Shown in pieces: positions 5,224-8,747 of a stretch of 8,747 bases of DNA. Numbering within the stretch: the first letter of the stretch is position 1; each line of letters begins with the position of its first letter. The position numbers and the translations under genes are program-made. A model generated the notes under the pieces. It had not been told where the DNA came from. It searched no databases and saw only the letters and a program-made list of their open reading frames with translations. The DNA is from Candidatus Aphodomonas merdavium (lineage in GTDB: Bacteria > Bacillota > Clostridia > Christensenellales > Aristaeellaceae). The DNA lies in assembly GCA_018715585.1 (NCBI GenBank), contig DVLH01000113.1:1-8747 (forward strand). Reading direction: 5' to 3'.

Positions 5224-6153
5224 ATGGACATTAAAGAACTGCAAACCTTTATCGCCCTTGCGGAACAAAAGAATTACCTTACCGTGTCGGTGCAGCTTAA
5301 CTATGCGCCCTCCACGCTTTCCAAGCATATCCAGCTGCTGGAGCGGGAGCTGGGCGTAAAAATCGTGCGGCGAAGCGGTAGGCGTATTACATTAACCGAG
5401 GACGGCGAAAAGTTTTTGCAATATGCCAAGCGCATGGTGGCGACCTACTATGACTCCATTGAGGCTTTTAGCGAGACGGCGGCGCTGCGGGAAAGCATCG
5501 GCGTTGCCGGGTGTGAAATGAGCGTTTCCGCCGATTTGGTGCCTTTTTTTGCCGAGTTTTCGCAGCGCTATCCGGATATCCATTTTGACATGCAAACCTC
5601 CGCTAACGTGCGGATTCCCGAGTGGCTGCGGCAAAATACAGTGGACCTGGGGTTCCTTTTCGCGCTGGAAATCGTGCCGGTTGCCGGTTGCCGCATTACG
5701 CCGCTGTATGGGGAGCCGGTGTACGTGATGACGACGCCGGATAATCCGCTCGCCAAGCGCGAATCGCTTGCGCTGGCGGATTTACAGGGGCAGAAATTTG
5801 CCTATACCCATGAGAGCTGCTGCATTGGCAGCGAGTTTCGGCGCCGTTTGGCGCGTTCGGGCGTGCACCCGGCAGCTTCGCTTTTTTTAAGCGGCCTTGG
5901 CGTAACGTTGGACTATGCCCGCAGAAACGACGGTGTGCTGATTGTGCCGCGCCTTTCCGTGCGGCGCTACGAAGAGAACGAAGGCTTGATTGCGCTGCCC
6001 ATCCGGGACGAGCCCGTATTCGCATGGATGCTGGCCGTCACGCGCGACGATGGGATGCTCAGCCCGGGAGGCCGTGTGCTGCTGCGTGAAGCCGTGCGTT
6101 TTGCAAAGCGAGCGGCAGAGGAATATCCGGACGTGGTTTTGCCGCAAATGTAA
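5224..6153 (+). CDS. LysR family transcriptional regulator
   Basis: This 309-residue protein has the normal length of LysR regulators. Residues 1-60 form the winged helix-turn-helix: MDIKELQTFIALAEQKNYLT, then the recognition helix region APSTLSKHIQLLERELGVKI and the wing RRSGRRITLTEDG. Residues about 90-300 form the effector-binding domain, recognisable by FFAEFSQRYPDIHFDM, VDLGFLF and PLYGEPVYVMTTPDNPLAKRE. Such proteins bind DNA as tetramers and change activity when a small metabolite, often a substrate of the regulated pathway, binds. AAGGAG at 5211-5216 lies 7 bases before the ATG. The gene lies downstream of the secreted reductase and upstream of the second NusG-II gene, all in the same direction; LysR genes are more often divergent from their targets. 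The neighbours suggest that it controls the reductase and may sense its electron-accepting substrate, but this is inference. No clear T-tailed terminator follows it. Confidence 0.93.
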   Translation: MDIKELQTFIALAEQKNYLTVSVQLNYAPSTLSKHIQLLERELGVKIVRRSGRRITLTEDGEKFLQYAKRMVATYYDSIEAFSETAALRESIGVAGCEMSVSADLVPFFAEFSQRYPDIHFDMQTSANVRIPEWLRQNTVDLGFLFALEIVPVAGCRITPLYGEPVYVMTTPDNPLAKRESLALADLQGQKFAYTHESCCIGSEFRRRLARSGVHPAASLFLSGLGVTLDYARRNDGVLIVPRLSVRRYEENEGLIALPIRDEPVFAWMLAVTRDDGMLSPGGRVLLREAVRFAKRAAEEYPDVVLPQM

Positions 6154-6175
6154 ACGCTTTTCCGGCGTAAAAGGA

Positions 6176-6204
6176 TTGTTCTAAGCGGATGCGTGTGCTA
6201 TAAT
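6176..6204 (+). promoter_or_regulatory. Promoter of the second NusG-II gene
   Basis: A perfect TATAAT at 6199-6204 is preceded by TGC (extended -10). TTGTTC at 6176-6181 is 17 bases upstream. The predicted start, near 6211, leaves a leader of about 35 bases. Confidence 0.75.
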
Positions 6205-6246
6205 AACCCTTGCTTTATTGGCTAGGGAAGGCGGGAAACGGACCGG

Positions 6247-6669
6247 ATGGTGCGCAAGAAAGATTTGCTGATCGTTCTGGGCGTGTTGTTGGTGGCAGCG
6301 GCTTTCATTGGCGCATCGTTTTTGTTTGGAGAGCGCAATGCATCGCTGATGCAAACGGGGGCCGAGCAGGTTGTGCGCATCTATGTCGGCAGCGATCTGT
6401 ATGCGACCGTTCCATTGGGAGAGCCTCAGGAAATCCGCGTGGAACAGGAAAACGGCTGTGTCAACGTGGTCGCCGTGACTGAGGACGGCGCCTACATGAA
6501 AAGCAGCAGCTGCGACAACCAGCTCTGCGTCCAGCAGGGGATGGTGACGCTGGAAAACTGGCAGCTGCGCATGCTGGGACGGCAGATCATTTGCCTGCCC
6601 AACCAGGTCGTCGTTGAGATTGCGTCACAGACGCAGAGCGTGCCGCAAGGGGATCAACCCGATGTATAA
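6247..6669 (+). CDS. Second NusG domain II protein, short form
   Basis: This 140-residue protein has an N-terminal membrane helix (residues about 8-27 after MVRKKDLL) and then a NusG domain II facing outward. The domain runs from about residue 40 to 125: VVRIYVGSDLYATVPLG, VNVVAVTEDGAYMKSSS, C89-DNQL-C94, VTLENWQLRMLG and IICLPNQVVVEI. It is a paralogue of the protein at 1441-2142 but lacks the acidic repeat linker and has the Cys pair with the same four-residue spacing. In many Clostridia such genes sit next to FMN-binding (RnfG-like) or Gx-transporter genes; here the next genes are FAD synthetase and an FMN-binding protein, with separate promoters. A molecular function is not established for this family to my knowledge. 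The ribosome binding site is only moderate (GGGAAGGCGGG, 6224-6234, about 12 bases from the ATG). Confidence 0.85.
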   Translation: MVRKKDLLIVLGVLLVAAAFIGASFLFGERNASLMQTGAEQVVRIYVGSDLYATVPLGEPQEIRVEQENGCVNVVAVTEDGAYMKSSSCDNQLCVQQGMVTLENWQLRMLGRQIICLPNQVVVEIASQTQSVPQGDQPDV

Positions 6670-6690
6670 GGTCCGGAAGGGCGAGCGTTT

Positions 6691-6709
6691 GGCGCGGCGT
6701 AGCCGCGCC
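6691..6709 (+). other. GC-rich perfect hairpin after the NusG-II gene
   Basis: GGCGCGGC (6691-6698) and GCCGCGCC (6702-6709) form a perfect 8-pair stem with loop GTA, starting 22 bases after the stop codon. There is no T tract, so intrinsic termination is uncertain; it could be a mRNA-stabilising structure or part of a dispersed repeat. Confidence 0.55.
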
Positions 6710-6738
6710 TTCGGCATGTAAAGCGAAAAAAGTGTACC

Positions 6739-6759
6739 GCTTTGCCGGCGACGCAAAGC
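6739..6759 (+). other. Inverted repeat in the spacer before the FAD synthetase gene
   Basis: GCTTTGC (6739-6745) and GCAAAGC (6753-6759) are perfect inverted copies around CGGCGAC. A competing pairing exists between GCCGG (6744-6748) and CCGGC (6768-6772). No gene is recognised in 6670-6908; short frames here are open by chance or reflect a repeat. Confidence 0.45.
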
Positions 6760-6830
6760 ACAAAGTACCGGCGTGACAAAAAACTGGATCGCCGCCTGCG
6801 CAGCTGAGAGGGATGGAAAGCTTTGGCAAA

Positions 6831-6870
6831 GATAACAATCATTCTTGTTTATCTTAATTTGTATGTTATC
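6831..6870. promoter_or_regulatory. Candidate operator cluster just upstream of the FAD synthetase promoter
   Basis: Three related half-sites occur: GATAACA (6831-6837), TTGTTTATC (6845-6853) and TGTTATC (6864-6870). The first and third are perfect inverted copies; the first and second are inverted copies with one extra base. The last half-site abuts the -35 box. This is an AT-rich island in a GC-rich surrounding. Confidence 0.45.
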
Positions 6871-6900
6871 TTGACATCAATTCTGCAGAAATGGTATGAT
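6871..6900 (+). promoter_or_regulatory. Strong promoter of the FAD synthetase / FMN-protein operon
   Basis: A perfect TTGACA at 6871-6876 is followed after 18 bases by TATGAT (6895-6900) with TGG in front (extended -10). Transcription should start near 6906-6908, immediately at the first possible start codon (6909) of the coding frame. Confidence 0.82.
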
Positions 6901-6908
6901 GAACACAA

Positions 6909-7598
6909 ATGTTGAATTCCATCGATGAAAAAAGGGACTCGCTGCTCGACGGCGAGCTTTCCGCGTGCCGGAAACGCTTGGAGGTGCGCGCGGGCAATAC
7001 GTTCCGTGTGGTCCGGCTGGACGAGGGAGAGACGCTTGAAGCGCCGTCCGTCGTCTGCTTGGGCTTTTTCGATGGGGTGCACATAGGGCATCAAAGGCTG
7101 ATTGCGGCGGCGGTTGCTGTCGCGCGCACGCAGGGGCTTATTTCCTGTGCGCATACGTTCAGCGAGATGCCCGTCAAGGTGATCCGGCCAGATTGCCAGG
7201 TGCTGGAGTTAACCCCGCTTGCGGAAAAACTTGCGCTTTTTCGCTCGGCGGGGTTGGATGCTGCGGCCGTAAGCAATTTTGATGAAAACATGCGCATGAT
7301 GCACGCGCGTGATTTCTTCGTAAATTGTTTGCTCAACGGGCTGAAAGCAAAGCATCTCGTTGTCGGGTATGATCACCGCTTCGGCTACCACGGAGAATGT
7401 GGGGCCGAGATGCTTTCCGCGCTATGCGCGGAGTATTCCGTTGGCCTCACCGTGATCGAGCCTGTGCGGCTTGCAAGCGGTGAGCTCGTTTCCAGTACGG
7501 CGGTCCGCAAGGCAGTCATGGAGGGCGATTTTGCGCTGGCTCAGCGCATGTTGGGACGCCCCTGCCCGGAAGCAATGCGTAGGAGGAATGGCGAATGA
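6909..7598 (+). CDS. FAD synthetase (FMN adenylyltransferase), stand-alone type
   Basis: The enzyme joins FMN and ATP to give FAD and pyrophosphate in the cytosol. The frame has the adenylyltransferase domain of RibF: LGFFDGVHIGHQRLI (51-65) with the GxFDGVHxGH nucleotide-binding motif, LTPLAEKLALFRSAGLD (101-117), KHLVVGYDHRFGYHGECG (148-165) and VSSTAVRKAVMEGDFALA (194-211). It ends at residue 229 right after this domain, so the C-terminal riboflavin kinase domain of bifunctional RibF is absent. The start is uncertain. ATG 6909 would give an almost leaderless mRNA and about 33 residues before the region where family members usually begin; in-frame TTG 6978, GTG 6984 and GTG 7008 are alternatives, with GGAGG at 6980-6984. 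Two small hairpins (6938-6956 and 6958-6974) lie in this disputed stretch. The stop overlaps the next start as ATGA, so translation of the FMN-binding protein is probably coupled. FAD is the donor used by ApbE to flavinylate such proteins, which makes the pairing meaningful. Confidence 0.88.
   Translation: MLNSIDEKRDSLLDGELSACRKRLEVRAGNTFRVVRLDEGETLEAPSVVCLGFFDGVHIGHQRLIAAAVAVARTQGLISCAHTFSEMPVKVIRPDCQVLELTPLAEKLALFRSAGLDAAAVSNFDENMRMMHARDFFVNCLLNGLKAKHLVVGYDHRFGYHGECGAEMLSALCAEYSVGLTVIEPVRLASGELVSSTAVRKAVMEGDFALAQRMLGRPCPEAMRRRNGE
6938..6974 (+). other. Two tandem hairpins in the leader or N-terminal codons of the FAD synthetase gene
   Basis: CTCGC (6938-6942) pairs with GCGAG (6952-6956), and TTTCCG (6958-6963) with CGGAAA (6969-6974) around CGTGC. 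GGAGG (6980-6984) follows at once. If translation starts downstream, this is a structured 5' leader that could control access to the ribosome binding site. It does not match the FMN riboswitch pattern that I know. Confidence 0.4.
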
Positions 7599-8747
7599 AA
7601 AGGAAGCTGGCGGCCTGGATTGTGCTGACGGTCATTGCGATGATCGCGGCATTTTGCCTGGCGGCGACGAACGAGGTGACGAAAGACGTCATCGCGCAGC
7701 AGGCGGATGCGGATGCCGAAGCGGCCCGCAAGGAGCTTGTGCCCGACGCGGACACCTTTGAACCGTTGGAGACGGAGGATGCAGACTCTGTTTATCGCGG
7801 CTTGAAGGATGGCCAGGCCGTTGGCTATGTTGCGCAGGTGACCGTAACCGGTTTTGGCGGCCCCGTGGAGGTGACCGTCGGCACGCAGGCGGATGCGCCC
7901 GTGCTCAACGGCATCAAGGTGGGCGGCTCAAACTTCGCCGAAACGGCCGGCCTTGGCGCAAAGGCGAAAGAGGCAAAATTCCAGGATCAGTTTATCAACG
8001 TGCAAGCGCCTGTGATGCTGGATGACGGCATTGAAAACGAGACGGACGCACAGGAAGTGGACGCCATTACGGCGGCAACGATCACCTCCAGCGCCGTCGT
8101 TCGCGGCGTAAACCAGGCGATTGACGCGATTGCACCGTTTGCCGGGTTTGAAGTGGCGCAGACGGGCAGCGCCGAAGACCTGGGCGACGGGCGCTATGCG
8201 GCCTCCGTGAACGGGTTTGCGGCGGAAGTGTACGTGGAAATCACGCTGGACGATGCCAACGTCATTACGGATATCGTCATCGGCAACGAGAACTTTGCCG
8301 AGACGGCGGGCCTGGGCGCAAAGGCGCAGGAGCCGGAATTCTACGAGCAGTTTATCGGGAAAACCGGCCAGCTGACGCTGGGCACGGATATCGACACCAT
8401 CAGCGGCGCGACAATCACGTCGCAGGCCGTCGTGAACGCGGTGAACATGGCGATGGGCCTTGCTACGGGCGAGGAAGTAATCGCCAGCGAACCGGTGGCC
8501 GCGGCGGAGCCGGCGGCTCCCGTGGAGCAGCGCACGATTGACCCGTCGCTCACCATTCGCAGCGCGACGAAGAAAGGCTTCGCGGGCGATGTGTACGTGG
8601 AAATCGGCCTGGATGCGGAAGGCGCGATTGCGGACATCGTCATCGGCGATGAAAACTTTGCCGAAACGGCGGGCCTCGGGGCAAAGGCGCAGGAGCCGGA
8701 GTTCTACGAGCAGTTCATCGGCAAGAGCGGAGAAGTGACGCTGGGCA
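7595..8747 (+). CDS. RnfG-like membrane-anchored protein with tandem FMN-binding domains (3' end outside the window)
   Basis: The frame is open for 384 codons to the window edge. One membrane helix (residues about 6-24) is followed by an RnfG-like first module: TNEVTKDVI (25-33), KDGQAVGYVAQVTVTGFGGP (71-90), NFAETAGLGAKA (113-124), then D156-A-I-T-A-A-T162. A second module (about 197-290) has NFAETAGLGAKA (233-244) and D267-T-I-S-G-A-T273. A linker rich in Ala, Glu and Pro (292-312) leads to a third module (from about 318) with NFAETAGLGAKA (354-365); it is cut before its own flavinylation site. Such domains receive FMN through a phosphodiester bond to the Thr of the GAT motif, made by ApbE outside the membrane. 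The protein therefore probably carries several FMN groups and relays electrons from the membrane outward. RnfG of the Rnf complex has one module; neighbouring rnfC or rnfD genes are absent, so it is probably not an ordinary RnfG. AGGAGG at 7581-7586 lies 8 bases before the ATG, and the start overlaps the FAD synthetase stop by four bases. Confidence 0.87.
   Translation, partial: MKRKLAAWIVLTVIAMIAAFCLAATNEVTKDVIAQQADADAEAARKELVPDADTFEPLETEDADSVYRGLKDGQAVGYVAQVTVTGFGGPVEVTVGTQADAPVLNGIKVGGSNFAETAGLGAKAKEAKFQDQFINVQAPVMLDDGIENETDAQEVDAITAATITSSAVVRGVNQAIDAIAPFAGFEVAQTGSAEDLGDGRYAASVNGFAAEVYVEITLDDANVITDIVIGNENFAETAGLGAKAQEPEFYEQFIGKTGQLTLGTDIDTISGATITSQAVVNAVNMAMGLATGEEVIASEPVAAAEPAAPVEQRTIDPSLTIRSATKKGFAGDVYVEIGLDAEGAIADIVIGDENFAETAGLGAKAQEPEFYEQFIGKSGEVTLG
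7922..8747 (+). repeat. Three in-frame copies of an FMN-binding module at about 120-codon period
   Basis: Equivalent points recur 360 bases (copy 1 to 2, for example 7931 and 8291) and 363 bases apart (copy 2 to 3, for example 8341 and 8704). In the 35-residue segment 229-263 versus 350-384, 31 residues are identical, and the DNA is also closely similar (CGCAAAGGCGCAGGAGCCGG in both). Copy 1 is more diverged. This indicates a duplication of module 2 or 3 that is younger than the first one. Confidence 0.9.

Noticed and set aside
6795..6815. CTGAGA (6804-6809) as part of a TPP riboswitch
   Set aside because: The other conserved blocks of the THI element are missing and the downstream gene is not related to thiamine.
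6870..6990. FMN riboswitch before the FAD synthetase gene
   Set aside because: The leader is too short and lacks the conserved RFN element blocks that I know; only two small hairpins are present.
7595..8747. Ordinary RnfG of a complete Rnf complex
   Set aside because: No rnfC or rnfD lies upstream and the protein has at least three modules in place of one; downstream genes are not visible, so a link with an Rnf complex is not excluded.

Overview
The window looks like a chromosomal segment of an anaerobic member of the Bacillota (class Clostridia, probably gut-associated). The evidence is a visibly GC-rich sequence with strong AGGAGG-type ribosome binding sites, TTGACA/TATAAT-type promoters (several with a TGn extension), a DegV protein, a Gx-transporter/NusG-II pair and RnfG-like FMN-binding proteins. 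All recognisable genes lie on the + strand. The taxon is an inference from gene content; no rRNA or tRNA gene is present.

Layout. 1-302 is the 3' end of a probable surface-anchored 5'-nucleotidase/metallophosphatase. 381-1253 encodes a DegV family lipid-binding protein, closed by a strong terminator. 1441-2748 is a two-gene operon: a membrane-anchored NusG-domain-II protein with an acidic repeat linker, and a Gx-transporter family membrane protein. It is followed by two near-identical terminators. 3104-4990 encodes a secreted two-domain flavoprotein reductase (FMN-binding domain plus fumarate/urocanate-reductase-like FAD domain). 5224-6153 encodes a LysR regulator in the same direction. 6247-6669 is a second, shorter NusG-domain-II protein. 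6909-7598 is a stand-alone FAD synthetase whose stop codon overlaps the start of the last gene. That gene (7595 to the window end, incomplete) encodes an RnfG-like, N-terminally anchored protein with at least three tandem FMN-binding modules.

The common thread is extracytosolic flavin-based electron transfer. Two proteins carry motifs of the D-x-x-[ST]-G-A-T type, which ApbE-type transferases flavinylate using FAD as donor. An FAD synthetase is translationally coupled to one of them. NusG-II and Gx-transporter proteins are known companions of such systems. A plausible reading is that membrane electron carriers feed FMN relay proteins, which pass electrons to a secreted reductase controlled by a substrate-sensing LysR protein. 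No ApbE transferase, NADH dehydrogenase or complete Rnf complex is visible, so the wiring is inferred.

The most unusual points are the tandem triplication of the FMN-binding module, an apparently non-canonical active site in the reductase (no arginine where the proton-donating arginine of the family is expected), and several palindromic or repeated elements at promoters that no annotated gene explains.
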